Positions 25,456 to 34,034 are shown, numbered from the stretch's first letter. The stretch: DNA of 64,000 bases from JARBUG01 sp035628915 (GCA_035628915.1 DASPIW010000005.1:1-64000), one strand, 5' to 3'. Notes: generated by a model not told the origin, from the letters alone. Translations and numbers: made by a program.

Positions 25456-27171
25456 ATGAACAAGCTCTTACGCGTCAACCTGACCGAGAGTTTCCTCAGG
25501 AGCGAGGCGCTGCCTGAAGCATATAAGTTCCTGGGCGGCCGTGCTCTGACCAGCCGGATTGTCGCCGACGAGGTGAACCCGCTGGCCGACCCGCTGGGAC
25601 CGCATAACCGGTTGGTCTTTGCCCCCGGCCTGCTCTCCGGCACCACGCTTTCGAGCTCCAGCCGGATCTCTGTGGGCGCCAAGAGCCCGCTGACCGGCGG
25701 CATCAAGGAGGCGAACGCCGGCGGCGAAACAGGCCTCTACCTGGCGCAGGCCGGATACCGGGCGGTGGTGGTGGAGGGGGCGCGGCCTGCGGGCGATTGG
25801 GTCGTGCTCGTAGTCGATGCGGACGGTAACCCGCGCCTTGAGGCGGCGGCCGATCTGACCGGCATTGGCAGCTTCGAAACGGCGAAGCGCCTCTTCGAGC
25901 GGTACGGGCGCGACGCCGCCCTGGCCCTGATCGGCCCCACCGGCGAGATGCGCATGAGCATCGCCGGCATTGGCAACACGGACCGGGAAGGCCGACCGTC
26001 ACGGCTGGCCGCTCGCGGTGGGCTGGGCGCCGTTATGGGCGCCAAGGGGCTCAAGGCCCTGGTCGTTCTGGGTGACGCCCGCCATCCCTTGCGGGCCGTG
26101 GACCCCGAGCTGTGGAAGCAGTCGCAGAAGACGTACAATCAAGGCCTGCAGACGCTGCCGGCCACCAAAGAGCGTTACCCCACGTTCGGTACGGCGGCCA
26201 CGCTGGAGCTGGTCAACAAGCTGGGCGGCTTACCTACCCGCAATTTCGCCCGGGGCCAGTTCGAGCAGGTGGACAAGATCAGCGGCATTACGATGCGTGA
26301 GACGATTCTCGAACGGGGCGGCGAAGGTACGCCCACCCATTCCTGCATGGCCGGCTGTGTCATTCGCTGTTCCAACGTTTTCCCCGACAGCAAGGGGCGG
26401 GAGATCGCCTCGTCGATGGAGTTTGAGACCAACGCCCTGTTCGGATCCAATATGGAGATCGCCGATTTTGACTGGATCGCGCGGTACACCTGGCTCTGCA
26501 ATGACCTCGGCTCGGACACCATTGAGACCGCCGGTGCCATTGGCGTGGCCATGCAGGCCGGGGTACTGCCCTTCGGCGATGCCCATGGCGTTGCCCACTT
26601 GCTGGACGAGGAGATTCGGCGCGGAACTCCACTGGGCCGGATCCTCGGCGGCGGCGCCGCTCACGTGGGGCGCACGTATGGCGTGCGGGAGGTGCCGGTC
26701 GTCAAGGGGCAGACCTTTGCCGCCTATGATCCGCGCGCCATCAAGGGCAACGGCGTGACGTACGTTACGTCGCCCATGGGGGCCGATCACACCGCCGGCA
26801 ACACCATCGCAGCAAAGACAGATCAGCTTGACCCGGCCGGGAAGGTGGCCCTCAGCCGGACTGTGCAGATTGCCAATATGGCGATGGACATGCTCGGTTT
26901 CTGCGCCTTTGCCCGGGGCGTTTCGGACCTTTCTCCCGATGCCTTCGAGGGATTCTTCGCCGCACGCTTGGGCGAGAACTGGAACTGGAGCGAGGTGCAG
27001 GCGCTGGCGCTGGATGCGCTGAAGCGGGAGGTGGCCTTCAATCGGGCCGCCGGTCTTGGCAGGGAGACGGACCGCTTGCCTGAGTGGATGCGGGAGACAC
27101 CGCTCCCGCCCCACCAGGCGCTGTTCGACGTCGACGAGGCGGAACTGGCCCGGATCTGGGACGAAGAGTGA
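25456..27171 (+). CDS. Aldehyde:ferredoxin oxidoreductase (tungsten/molybdenum pterin enzyme)
   Basis: A 571-residue enzyme of the AOR family, which oxidises aldehydes to acids while reducing ferredoxin, or the reverse. The N-terminal domain pattern is clear (LRVNLTESFLRSE, FLGGRALTSRI, SRISVGAKSPLTGGIKEANA). The 4Fe-4S ligands are in CMAGCVIRCSN plus a later Cys in LGFCAFARG. The spacing CX3CX3C is one residue longer than in the archaeal prototype. The pterin-binding region includes VTSPMGADHTAGNT. It directly follows the LIV operon, which suggests oxidation of aldehydes formed from branched-chain or aromatic amino acids. No ferredoxin gene lies nearby. Confidence 0.92.
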   Translation: MNKLLRVNLTESFLRSEALPEAYKFLGGRALTSRIVADEVNPLADPLGPHNRLVFAPGLLSGTTLSSSSRISVGAKSPLTGGIKEANAGGETGLYLAQAGYRAVVVEGARPAGDWVVLVVDADGNPRLEAAADLTGIGSFETAKRLFERYGRDAALALIGPTGEMRMSIAGIGNTDREGRPSRLAARGGLGAVMGAKGLKALVVLGDARHPLRAVDPELWKQSQKTYNQGLQTLPATKERYPTFGTAATLELVNKLGGLPTRNFARGQFEQVDKISGITMRETILERGGEGTPTHSCMAGCVIRCSNVFPDSKGREIASSMEFETNALFGSNMEIADFDWIARYTWLCNDLGSDTIETAGAIGVAMQAGVLPFGDAHGVAHLLDEEIRRGTPLGRILGGGAAHVGRTYGVREVPVVKGQTFAAYDPRAIKGNGVTYVTSPMGADHTAGNTIAAKTDQLDPAGKVALSRTVQIANMAMDMLGFCAFARGVSDLSPDAFEGFFAARLGENWNWSEVQALALDALKREVAFNRAAGLGRETDRLPEWMRETPLPPHQALFDVDEAELARIWDEE

Positions 27172-27174
27172 GGT

Positions 27175-27199
27175 GGCCGGGGGAGATGCTCCCCCGGCC
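27175..27199. terminator. Hairpin between convergent genes
   Basis: An 11-bp perfect GC stem (27175-27185 with 27189-27199) with an ATG loop. It lies just after the AOR stop and beside the stop of the convergent hypothetical gene. The U-tract is weak (CTTCCATTCT on the + strand). Confidence 0.6.
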
Positions 27200-27207
27200 C
27201 TTCCATT

Positions 27208-27777
27208 CTACTCCGCAGCTGCACCGGCCTCCCCGCCCTGCGGCGCTTGCTCGAACACCGCAGCCCGAATCTGCGGCAGGTCCAGGAGGGGTCCCTGACG
27301 CCAGCGGAGGTTGCCCATTACCGCCTGCGCGGGCTGCTGAACGGCCTGATAGACCGTATCCAGGGGCCGCATGGCGGCGACCATGGGCCCGACGGCGGCG
27401 AAATCCTGCGCTTCAGGCCGCTGCAGGAACTCCCGCAGGGACTGAGCCGCCCCGCCGTAGTGCTCCTGCAACAGGTTGAGCTGATCGACCACGCCCGCCA
27501 TCACCTCCGGCGTGGCGCGCCCGGACAGGGCGTGGCGGAGCAGCCCGTTCAGGGCCAGTGTCCCGTACGCCCCCCAGAGCATGTGCTGGGTAAATCGCTG
27601 GAACTCCGGCACGAAGCCGGCTTCCCGCATGGCGAGCCAGTGCAGCGCGTAGGCGTTCTGGACGGCAGGGTTCGCCGCCTGGAGCTGACCTTGCAGGCGG
27701 GAGAGTGATCCGGTCACCTGAGCGGGCAGGGGCACGGGCGCACCCATGGGCATGGGCATCTGCATGCCAGTTGACAC
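27208..27777 (-). CDS. Hypothetical protein, Met/Gln/Ala-rich helical
   Basis: A 189-residue soluble, mostly helical protein with no recognised family. The N terminus is Met/Pro-rich (MQMPMPMGAPVPLP). The middle has long amphipathic helices (LSRLQGQLQAANPAVQNAYA, LREFLQRPEAQDFAAVGPM). The start is ambiguous: GTG at 27777 with AAGGA close by, or ATG at 27765 with GAGG about 11 bases upstream. It stands alone between the AOR gene (convergent) and the threonine aldolase gene, separated by about 55 bp from the latter. Codon usage matches its neighbours, which supports coding. Confidence 0.7.
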   Translation of the reverse strand: MSTGMQMPMPMGAPVPLPAQVTGSLSRLQGQLQAANPAVQNAYALHWLAMREAGFVPEFQRFTQHMLWGAYGTLALNGLLRHALSGRATPEVMAGVVDQLNLLQEHYGGAAQSLREFLQRPEAQDFAAVGPMVAAMRPLDTVYQAVQQPAQAVMGNLRWRQGPLLDLPQIRAAVFEQAPQGGEAGAAAE

Positions 27778-27832
27778 CTCTTCCTTGAGGACTCCCTGGC
27801 ATGTTATGTATTCCCCCTGGGCGCCCGTGCAC

Positions 27833-28864
27833 TCAGACTGCCTGACCGAAAGCCTTCAGCACGGCGGGAATGGCGTCCGCCGGTACGTCGTGGTGCGTCA
27901 CCAGGCGGAGCCGGTCGGCACCCACGGCACCTACGCGCACGCCGCGCTCCGCCAGGGCCTCCACCAGGTCGTCGGCGGTCTTTCCCGGCTTGCGGTAGCG
28001 GATGAAGACCATATTCGTATCGACGCGCGCCGGATCCAGGGTGATAAAAGGAACCGTCGCAAGGCCGTCGGCCAGGCGACGGGCGTTGGCATGGTCCTCG
28101 GCGAGGCGGTCTACCATCTGCTCCAGAGCTACGATGCCCGCCGCCGCCAGCACCCCGACCTGCCGCATGCCGCCGCCCAGGAGCTTGCGGTGCTTGCGGG
28201 CACGGGCAATCCAGGCCGCCGGCCCGGCCACCATGGAGCCAACGGGGGCGCAGAGCCCCTTGGACAGGCAGAACATGACCGAGTCAAAGGGGCGGGCCAC
28301 ATCAGCGGCGCTGACGCCCAGGGCCGCCGCTGCGTTAAAAACGCGGGCGCCGTCCAGATGCGCCGCCAGCCCGTGCCGGTGGGCCACGGCGCAGACGGCT
28401 TCCATCGCCGCCACCGGCGCGGCGATGCCCCCCGCGTCGTTCAGCGGGTTCTCCAGGCAGACCAGGCTGAGCCGTGGGAAATGGATATCCTCCGGCCAGA
28501 TGAACTCCTCCACCTCGGCCGGGTCTAGGCAGCCGTCCCGGTTCTTCAGGGTGCGTGCCTGTACGCCGGACAGGACCGCCAGGCCGCCCACTTCCGCCTG
28601 GTATATGTGCGAATCCACATCGAGAATCGCCTGATCGCCCCGGGCCGTGTGGGTCATGACGGCGATCTGATTGCCCATTGTCCCGGTCGGGACAAAGAGC
28701 GCCGCTTCCTTCCCGACCTTGGCGGCGGCCAGTTGCTCCAGCCGGCTGACGGTGGGGTCTTCCCCATAGACGTCGTCGCCGACTTCGGCATCAGCCATGG
28801 CCCGTCGCATGGCGGGGGTGGGGCGCGTGACGGTATCGCTGCGCAGATCGACAAACGCAGTCAT
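27833..28864 (-). CDS. ltaE: Low-specificity L-threonine aldolase
   Basis: A 343-residue PLP enzyme of fold type I that cleaves L-threonine or L-allo-threonine to glycine and acetaldehyde. Seen: the N-terminal VDLRSDTVTRPTPAMRRAM, GDDVYGEDPTVSRLEQLAA, the cofactor Asp region (HGLAAHLDGARVFNAA), and PLP Lys in FCLSKGLCAPVGS. The ATG at 28864 has AGGGAGG upstream and overlaps the MFS gene stop (ATGA). Acetaldehyde made here could feed the alcohol dehydrogenase or AOR, but that is inference. Confidence 0.94.
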   Translation of the reverse strand: MTAFVDLRSDTVTRPTPAMRRAMADAEVGDDVYGEDPTVSRLEQLAAAKVGKEAALFVPTGTMGNQIAVMTHTARGDQAILDVDSHIYQAEVGGLAVLSGVQARTLKNRDGCLDPAEVEEFIWPEDIHFPRLSLVCLENPLNDAGGIAAPVAAMEAVCAVAHRHGLAAHLDGARVFNAAAALGVSAADVARPFDSVMFCLSKGLCAPVGSMVAGPAAWIARARKHRKLLGGGMRQVGVLAAAGIVALEQMVDRLAEDHANARRLADGLATVPFITLDPARVDTNMVFIRYRKPGKTADDLVEALAERGVRVGAVGADRLRLVTHHDVPADAIPAVLKAFGQAV

Positions 28865-30123
28865 GTCGGTGTTCCTCCCTGTGTGGAATCTGCCTTGAAG
28901 GTGCGGTGCCAGAAGTCTTTCGTGGGGCGCTGCCGATTCCCTGTGCTGCCCCAGAGCCAGACGGCGAGGAAGGGGAGGGGCGCCAGCAGCGCCAGCGTCA
29001 GGACGGCAAAGAAACGCATGCCGGGCAGAATACCCCAGGCCGTTGCCAGCCAGCCGCCCCCCAGCATGCCTACGAAACAAGCCGTCTCCTGCCAGGCGGT
29101 GGCAGCGGCGAAGACCCGCCCCAGGGCGTGCCCCGGCGCGTCCTCCTGGACCCGGGTATTGAAGAGGATCGTGGCCAACGTGAAGACGATGCCGTCAAAG
29201 ACGCTCAGCACCAGCATCAGCGGGACGTTGTAGACAAACGTGTAGCCCAGCCAGACCAGTGTCGCGAACGCGAAGCCGAGGAACATCAGGTTGTTCCGCC
29301 GCAGGCGCTTGCCCCAGCGCTCCATGGCCGGGCCGGTAATCAGGCTGGCGCCGAAGTAGGCCGAAATCGACCAGCCCAGCACGTCGGGCCCCCGGTGGAG
29401 CACGTCGGCGACGAAAGGGTAGAAGAGGGCGTTGGTCGCCCACATGCCCAGCTGGAAGATGGCGTTGCCGACCAGCAGCACGACGATCTCTGGGTGGGCT
29501 CTCAAAATTGCCCAGGCGCTCTGTGCGGGCACCCCGTCCGGGGCCTGCGGCGGCGGGAAATTTTCTTCCACCGGCGCCACCAATGCCATCGCCAGCGCAG
29601 GCGCCAGGTAGCTCAGGCTGTTGATCAGAAAGGCCCAGCCGGGGCCGGCCTGCATCAGAAAGAACCCCGCCACCACCGGCCCAACCAGTTCCACCGCTCC
29701 GGTGATGGTCGACTGCCGGGCGTTGGCCTTCATCAGGTTCTCCTTGCCCACCAGCTGGCGCAGCAGTCTGGCCCGGGCGGGCGCCATAAATGCCCCGATG
29801 CTGCTCCCTGCGAAGTTCAGGGCGAAGATCAAGTATGGGTTCTGTGTCGGAATGAACAGCAGGGTCAGCAGGCACCGAAGCAGATTGGTCACTGCGAAGA
29901 CCCGGCGGGAATTCAGGCGGTCCGCCGCCCGGCCCGCGCACCCTGCCCAAAGCACATAGGGAATGCCGGTCATGGCCATCGCGACCGCCGCCGCCATGGG
30001 CGAGCGGGTGAGCGCGTATGTCAGGCTGGTGACGGCCAGGGTCTGAAAGTGGTCGCCAAACCGGGAGACTCCCCCGGCGACAGTAATCGTCCATAGGTTG
30101 CGTTGAACGCGGTCCCGAACCAT
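28861..30123 (-). CDS. MFS transporter
   Basis: A 420-residue major facilitator protein with 12 predicted segments. It has the MFS loop 2-3 pattern GRAADRLNSRRVFAVTN and the N-terminal VSRFGDHFQTLAVTSLTYAL, typical of the EntS/MFS_3-type drug or siderophore exporters. The start at 30123 has GCGAGG eight bases upstream. It overlaps the threonine aldolase start by four bases, giving a two-gene operon. The substrate is unknown; amino acid or drug efflux are possible. Confidence 0.88.
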   Translation of the reverse strand: MVRDRVQRNLWTITVAGGVSRFGDHFQTLAVTSLTYALTRSPMAAAVAMAMTGIPYVLWAGCAGRAADRLNSRRVFAVTNLLRCLLTLLFIPTQNPYLIFALNFAGSSIGAFMAPARARLLRQLVGKENLMKANARQSTITGAVELVGPVVAGFFLMQAGPGWAFLINSLSYLAPALAMALVAPVEENFPPPQAPDGVPAQSAWAILRAHPEIVVLLVGNAIFQLGMWATNALFYPFVADVLHRGPDVLGWSISAYFGASLITGPAMERWGKRLRRNNLMFLGFAFATLVWLGYTFVYNVPLMLVLSVFDGIVFTLATILFNTRVQEDAPGHALGRVFAAATAWQETACFVGMLGGGWLATAWGILPGMRFFAVLTLALLAPLPFLAVWLWGSTGNRQRPTKDFWHRTFKADSTQGGTPT

Positions 30124-30151
30124 GGGTAGAACACCTCGCTGCAATGATAAA

Positions 30152-30188
30152 CCGGCCGTGGCATAGGCTTTGCCTCTGCCACGGCCGG
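30152..30188 (-). terminator. Long hairpin upstream of the MFS gene
   Basis: A 12-bp GC stem (30152-30163 with 30177-30188) topped by an AGGC/GCCT helix. Read on the minus strand it is followed by TTTATC. It lies after the short ORF at 30214-30324 and before the MFS gene, so it may end that transcript or act as an attenuator. Confidence 0.55.
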
Positions 30189-30213
30189 GGGTTTCTAGCC
30201 GTGAGTCCCGGAT

Positions 30214-30324
30214 TTATCGCCGGGAAAGAGGTGCGCACAAGGCCCAAAAGGGCATACTTTCCCCCTCCCCACCCGTTGCCAGCATCGCCAGCGCCTCATG
30301 CACGAGCCAGACGGGGTTGCGCAC
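30214..30324 (-). CDS. Candidate small protein, 36 residues
   Basis: GTG start with a perfect SD (AAGGAGG, exactly eight bases upstream). The product starts MRNPVWLVHEALAMLATGG and ends LCAPLSRR, slightly hydrophobic at the N-terminal part. Third codon positions are GC-rich as in neighbouring genes, and a strong hairpin follows the stop on the same strand. I recognise no family. The SD and the downstream hairpin are the main support; chance cannot be excluded for so short a frame. Confidence 0.35.
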   Translation of the reverse strand: MRNPVWLVHEALAMLATGGEGESMPFWALCAPLSRR

Positions 30325-30434
30325 AGCCTGCACCTCCTTGTCATTTTCATCCGCCACTACGCTATCACGCCGGCGTCCCTCCTGTAAAGTGGGCACAATA
30401 GCCCAAGACTTACAACCCAGGAGGACCTCCACAC

Positions 30435-30656
30435 ATGGCAGATTTCGACCGCCACACCGCCTCAGCCACCGCCCCCGGCTACGACGGCGCCGCCGAGGTT
30501 ATGCGGCAGCGCGAGGCCGCCGTGCGCGGCCTCATCAACGGCGAAGCGACGGCCACTGCGATGGCCGCTGCCGACGCCGGCGCCGGCGGAACGCTGGCGA
30601 ACCCTGTCGCCACCGCCACGCCGGATCAATTCGGACAGCTCCATCAGCAGTGGTGA
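30435..30656 (+). CDS. Hypothetical small Ala-rich protein
   Basis: A 73-residue protein with an excellent SD (AGGAGG nine bases upstream) and its own terminator-like hairpin nine bases after the stop. It begins MADFDRHTASATAPGYDGAA, has a charged helix (EVMRQREAAVRGLINGE) and an Ala/Gly/Thr-rich tail ending QFGQLHQQW. No signal or membrane segment. Composition and size resemble small structural proteins of spore formers, but it lacks the recognisable SASP motifs. It is divergent from the 36-residue ORF across a TGGGC/GCCCA inverted repeat (30390-30405). Confidence 0.65.
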   Translation: MADFDRHTASATAPGYDGAAEVMRQREAAVRGLINGEATATAMAAADAGAGGTLANPVATATPDQFGQLHQQW

Positions 30657-30664
30657 ATTAGCAT

Positions 30665-30692
30665 GGGCGCCAGGCAAATCGGCCTGGCGCCC
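30665..30692 (+). terminator. Terminator-like hairpin
   Basis: GGGCGCCAGGC pairs with GCCTGGCGCCC, immediately after the small Ala-rich gene. The U-tract is poor (GCCATTTG). Confidence 0.55.
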
Positions 30693-30791
30693 GCCATTTG
30701 TCACCGCTCCAGCTGCACGTTCAGCAGCAGCCGCCCCAGCCCCAGGGCCAGCTCTCCCCGCTCGGCGGGGGCGTTAGGCTCCGCCGCGAGA

Positions 30792-30818
30792 AGGCCCACC
30801 CGGAGTCCGGATGGGCCT
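30792..30818 (-). terminator. Terminator of the DUF116 gene
   Basis: AGGCCCA pairs with TGGGCCT around an inner CCGG/CCGG helix. On the minus strand it is followed by TCTCGC; it lies about 20 bp after the DUF116 stop. The following 100 bp (30693-30791) show no supported gene. Confidence 0.6.
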
Positions 30819-30836
30819 GCCAGCCTATTGCACTTC

Positions 30837-31961
30837 TCAGTTGATGCCGAGCACTCGCTTCAGCTGCCCGAAGTTGATGTCCGTTGGGATGCCTTCCTCG
30901 TCCCAGTGGTTGCGGCACCCGGCATAGTCCAGCAGGACGCATTGGGCCGGCAAGCCCAGCGACTGGGCTTTCCAGCCGCCCGCCACCAGGTTCGTCACGC
31001 ACGCTACCCCGACGATGGCCATCTCCCCCGTGCCGGCCGCCCCGCTGCTGCCCGCCGTGAAGTCGGACTCGTGCGGGAGAATCCGGACTCCAAAACCGTA
31101 CTTCTCGCCCAGCTGAGTAAGCTGGTGGACCCGGCATTTCGGTTCGCAGTCCGCACACTTGAGTCCCATGCCCGACTCCCCCGCCTTGCACTCCTCGCCC
31201 GGCAGCGCCCGCATGCAGGCGGGCACCAGCACCACCCTGCGGGGTCTGGCGAGGAAGCCGGCCCGGAACGCCCGGTTCATGACCTCCGCCCCGACCATGT
31301 TCAGGTGGTACTCCACCCGCTTGCGTCCGGTGAAGATCACATCTTCCCGCCAGCGATGGCAGGGGAACTCCTCGGCCAGGAACCGCTCCACGCCTTCGGT
31401 GTATCGCCCCAGGGCCTCTTCGCTCCGCTTCTCGAACCAGATGGCCAGGGCGACCACCGTCACGAGCTGGTCGGCGGTTTCGGCTTCGGGAAGCGTGCTG
31501 AAGTAGTCCCGCCAGGGCTGCAGGTGCTGCACTTCCTGGCGGAACTCACCGGTGGCGGCGAGCCAGTCCAGCAGCTTGTCCAGGCTTTCCACGCAGAAGC
31601 AGCCGGTCATGGGGTCGTCCTCCGGCTCCAAGAGCAGCGTGGACAGAATGCCCCGGGCCCAGTCGATGGCCGGTTTGAGCGCCTTCGACTCCTGCCGCCA
31701 CTCTGCCAGGCGCGTCAGCACCGCTGCCGACAGGGCGCCCAGGTCTTCGGCGTCGTCGCTGTATATGTGCCAGAGCGTACCCAAGGTCAGCAGTTCCAGC
31801 ATGTGCTCCTCCCGGGCGGCGGGGCCACGGAAGGCATCGACCAGGGGGCCGATATGGGCCTCGCATTCCGCCAGCACTTCATCCGTAAATGACGCCACAT
31901 CCCGGTAGTACTGATCGGAGTTCTTCTCTCCCGCCCGGAGGGAGTACGTGATGATTTCCAT
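30837..31961 (-). CDS. DUF116-domain protein with extra N-terminal helical domain
   Basis: A 374-residue protein. The C-terminal half matches DUF116: VVLVPACMRALPGEEC, then LKCADCEPKCRVHQLTQLGE, and GVACVTNLVAGGWKAQSLGL, with a late Cys pair in QCVLLDYAGCRNHWDEEGI. The many conserved cysteines suggest a metal or Fe-S site, but no function is established. The N-terminal roughly 200 residues are helical (EIITYSLRAGEKNSDQYYRD onward) and carry no domain I recognise. No good SD is visible before the ATG at 31961. It lies downstream of groEL but behind a separate terminator, so it is a separate unit. Confidence 0.82.
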   Translation of the reverse strand: MEIITYSLRAGEKNSDQYYRDVASFTDEVLAECEAHIGPLVDAFRGPAAREEHMLELLTLGTLWHIYSDDAEDLGALSAAVLTRLAEWRQESKALKPAIDWARGILSTLLLEPEDDPMTGCFCVESLDKLLDWLAATGEFRQEVQHLQPWRDYFSTLPEAETADQLVTVVALAIWFEKRSEEALGRYTEGVERFLAEEFPCHRWREDVIFTGRKRVEYHLNMVGAEVMNRAFRAGFLARPRRVVLVPACMRALPGEECKAGESGMGLKCADCEPKCRVHQLTQLGEKYGFGVRILPHESDFTAGSSGAAGTGEMAIVGVACVTNLVAGGWKAQSLGLPAQCVLLDYAGCRNHWDEEGIPTDINFGQLKRVLGIN

Positions 31962-32021
31962 GCTCTTGCGCGCCGGCTCCTTACATCGTTGTTTCGATCA
32001 TCATGATGCGAGAACCGTGGA

Positions 32022-32051
32022 AAAAGTTCAAGCCCCCCATTTACGGGGGGC
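32022..32051 (-). terminator. Rho-independent terminator of groESL
   Basis: GCCCCCC pairs with GGGGGGC; on the minus strand the tract TTGAACTTTTTCC follows. It begins ten bases after the groEL stop. Confidence 0.8.
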
Positions 32052-32060
32052 CTGAGTTCA

Positions 32061-33680
32061 TCAGTCCATGTCGCCGGGCATTGGCGGGGCAGCCTTTTTG
32101 GGCTCCGGTTTCTCCGTGACCGCCGCTTCGGTGGTCAGCACCATCGAAGCGATGGAGGCCGCATTCTGCAAAGCGCTGCGCGCCACCTTCGCCGGATCGA
32201 CGATGCCGGCGGCGATCATGTCGACGTACTCGCCGGTGAGGGCGTTGTAGCCGTGGTTCGTGGGCAGGTGCCTAATTCGCTCCACGATGACGCTGCCTTC
32301 GGCGCCGGCGTTGATGGCGATCTGCCGGACCGGCTCCTCGATTGCCCGGTAGACGATTTGCACGCCCACTTTTTCATCGCCCGTCAGGGTCTTGGCCAGT
32401 TCCGCCAGGGCGGGCTGGACTTGCAGGAATGCGACGCCGCCGCCTGCGACGATCCCTTCTTCCACAGCGGCCCGGGTGGCGTTCAGGGCGTCCTCGATGC
32501 GCAGCTTCTTCTCTTTCAGTTCCACTTCCGTGGCGGCGCCCACCCGCACGACGGCCACACCGCCCGCCAGCTTCGCCAGCCGCTCCTGCAGCTTCTCCCG
32601 GTCGTAGTCGCTGGTCGTCTCTTCGATTTGGCGCCGGATCGCGGCAATGCGGGCCTTGATCTCATCCATGGCGCCGCGGCCATCGATAATGGTGGTTTTC
32701 TCCTTTTCAATCCGGACCTGGCGGGCCACGCCCATGTCTCCAACAGCGGCGCTTTCCAGCTTGCGGCCCAGCTCTTCGCTGATCACCCGGCCGCCGGTCA
32801 GGATCGCGATATCTTCCAGCATCGCCTTGCGGCGGTCGCCGAAGCCCGGTGCCTTGACGGCGGCGACCTTCAGGGTGCCGCGCAGCTTATTGACGACCAG
32901 CGTCGGCAGCGCCTCGCCGTCGACATCCTCCGCAATGATCAGGAGAGGCTTGCCGTGTTGAACGACCTTCTCCAGCACCGGAATCAGATCCTGTACGGAG
33001 GAAATCTTCTTGTCGGTGATCAAGATATACGGCTCCTCGAGCACGGCCTCCATGCGTTCGGTGTCGGTCACCATGTAGTGGGTGATGTAGCCCCGGTCGA
33101 ACTGCATGCCTTCGACCGTCTCCATTTCGGTCAGCATTGTCTTGGACTCTTCGACGGTGATGACGCCGTCCTTTCCCACTTTCTCCATGGCGTCGGCGAC
33201 GAGGTTGCCGATTTCCGGGTCGTTGGCGGAGATGGCGCCGACTTCACCGATCGCTTTGCGGCCTTCGACCTTGATCGAGTTCTTTTTCAGCTCTTCGACG
33301 GCAGTTGCGACGGCCATCTCGATACCCTTTTTGATCAGCATCGGGTTGGCGCCGGAGGTGACGTTCTTCAGGCCCTCGTGGACGATAGCCTGCGCCAGGA
33401 GAGTCGCGGTGGTAGTGCCGTCGCCGGCGACGTCGTTGGTCTTGGTGGCGACTTGCTTGACCAGCTGGGCGCCCATGTTCTCAAAGGGATCTTCCAGTTC
33501 GATCTCCCGGGCGATGGTGACCCCGTCGTTGCAGACGGAGGGGGCGCCGAACTTCTTGTCGAGCACGACATTGCGGCCTTTCGGACCGAGGGTGACTTTC
33601 ACCGTGTCGGCCAGCCTGTCGACGCCGCGTTCCAGCGCCCGGCGGGCCTCTTCGTCAAACAGCATCGTCTTGGCAGGCAT
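32061..33680 (-). CDS. groL: Chaperonin GroEL (Hsp60)
   Basis: A 539-residue chaperonin subunit, full length for the family. It starts PAKTMLFDEEARRALERGVD and contains VTLGPKGRNVVLDKKFG, the ATP-site DGTTTATLLAQAI, and VEEGIVAGGGVAFLQ. The C-terminal tail is Pro/Glu/Lys-rich and ends PMPGDMD; it lacks the usual GGM repeats. It is co-transcribed with groES seven bases upstream and presumably repressed by HrcA through the CIRCE element. Only one groEL is seen in this window. Confidence 0.99.
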   Translation of the reverse strand: MPAKTMLFDEEARRALERGVDRLADTVKVTLGPKGRNVVLDKKFGAPSVCNDGVTIAREIELEDPFENMGAQLVKQVATKTNDVAGDGTTTATLLAQAIVHEGLKNVTSGANPMLIKKGIEMAVATAVEELKKNSIKVEGRKAIGEVGAISANDPEIGNLVADAMEKVGKDGVITVEESKTMLTEMETVEGMQFDRGYITHYMVTDTERMEAVLEEPYILITDKKISSVQDLIPVLEKVVQHGKPLLIIAEDVDGEALPTLVVNKLRGTLKVAAVKAPGFGDRRKAMLEDIAILTGGRVISEELGRKLESAAVGDMGVARQVRIEKEKTTIIDGRGAMDEIKARIAAIRRQIEETTSDYDREKLQERLAKLAGGVAVVRVGAATEVELKEKKLRIEDALNATRAAVEEGIVAGGGVAFLQVQPALAELAKTLTGDEKVGVQIVYRAIEEPVRQIAINAGAEGSVIVERIRHLPTNHGYNALTGEYVDMIAAGIVDPAKVARSALQNAASIASMVLTTEAAVTEKPEPKKAAPPMPGDMD

Positions 33681-33686
33681 ATCCGT

Positions 33687-33995
33687 TTACCCCTCCACAA
33701 TGGCCAGAATGTCCCGTTCGCTGATCAGCAGCAGCTTCTCGTCGTCGACCTTGATCTCCGTACCGGAATACTTACTGAAGAGAATCCGGTCGCCTTCCTT
33801 GACGTCCAGGGGCTGCCGTTCGCCGTTCTCCAGAAGCCTGCCGGTGCCGACGGCCAGGACCTTGCCCATCTGGGGCTTCTCCTTGGCCGTGTCAGGCAGG
33901 ACAATGCCTGCCTTCGTCCGCTCCTCCTGCTCGATGGGCCGGACCAACACCCGGTCGGCCAGCGGCTTGATTTGGGTGGCTGCAATCGTACTCAT
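33687..33995 (-). CDS. groS: Co-chaperonin GroES (Hsp10)
   Basis: A 102-residue GroES, slightly long owing to an N-terminal extension (MSTIAATQ before IKPLADRVLVRP). The mobile-loop region is EEQERTKAGIVLPDTAKEKP. It caps the GroEL ring in ATP-dependent folding. The ATG at 33995 has GGAGGGAG upstream. It is the first gene of the heat-shock operon. Confidence 0.99.
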   Translation of the reverse strand: MSTIAATQIKPLADRVLVRPIEQEERTKAGIVLPDTAKEKPQMGKVLAVGTGRLLENGERQPLDVKEGDRILFSKYSGTEIKVDDEKLLLISERDILAIVEG

Positions 33996-34034
33996 ACGTC
34001 TGCGTCTCCCTCCTGCTAGCGATTGACCTTGTTG

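Noticed and set aside
28906..30096. 396-codon frame antisense to the MFS transporter
   Set aside because: Same cause; the opposite strand encodes an unmistakable MFS protein with an SD and coupling to ltaE.
30435..30656. Small acid-soluble spore protein
   Set aside because: Size and Ala content are suggestive, but neither alpha/beta-type nor gamma-type SASP motifs are present.
30693..30791. Minus-strand frame ending GRLLLNVQLER
   Set aside because: Protein-like but has no SD, and its only possible start lies inside the DUF116 terminator hairpin; could be a degraded gene end.
32253..34019. 588-codon open frame antisense to groEL and groES
   Set aside because: Caused by GC-rich third positions of groESL read on the other strand; no SD-supported start and no family resemblance.
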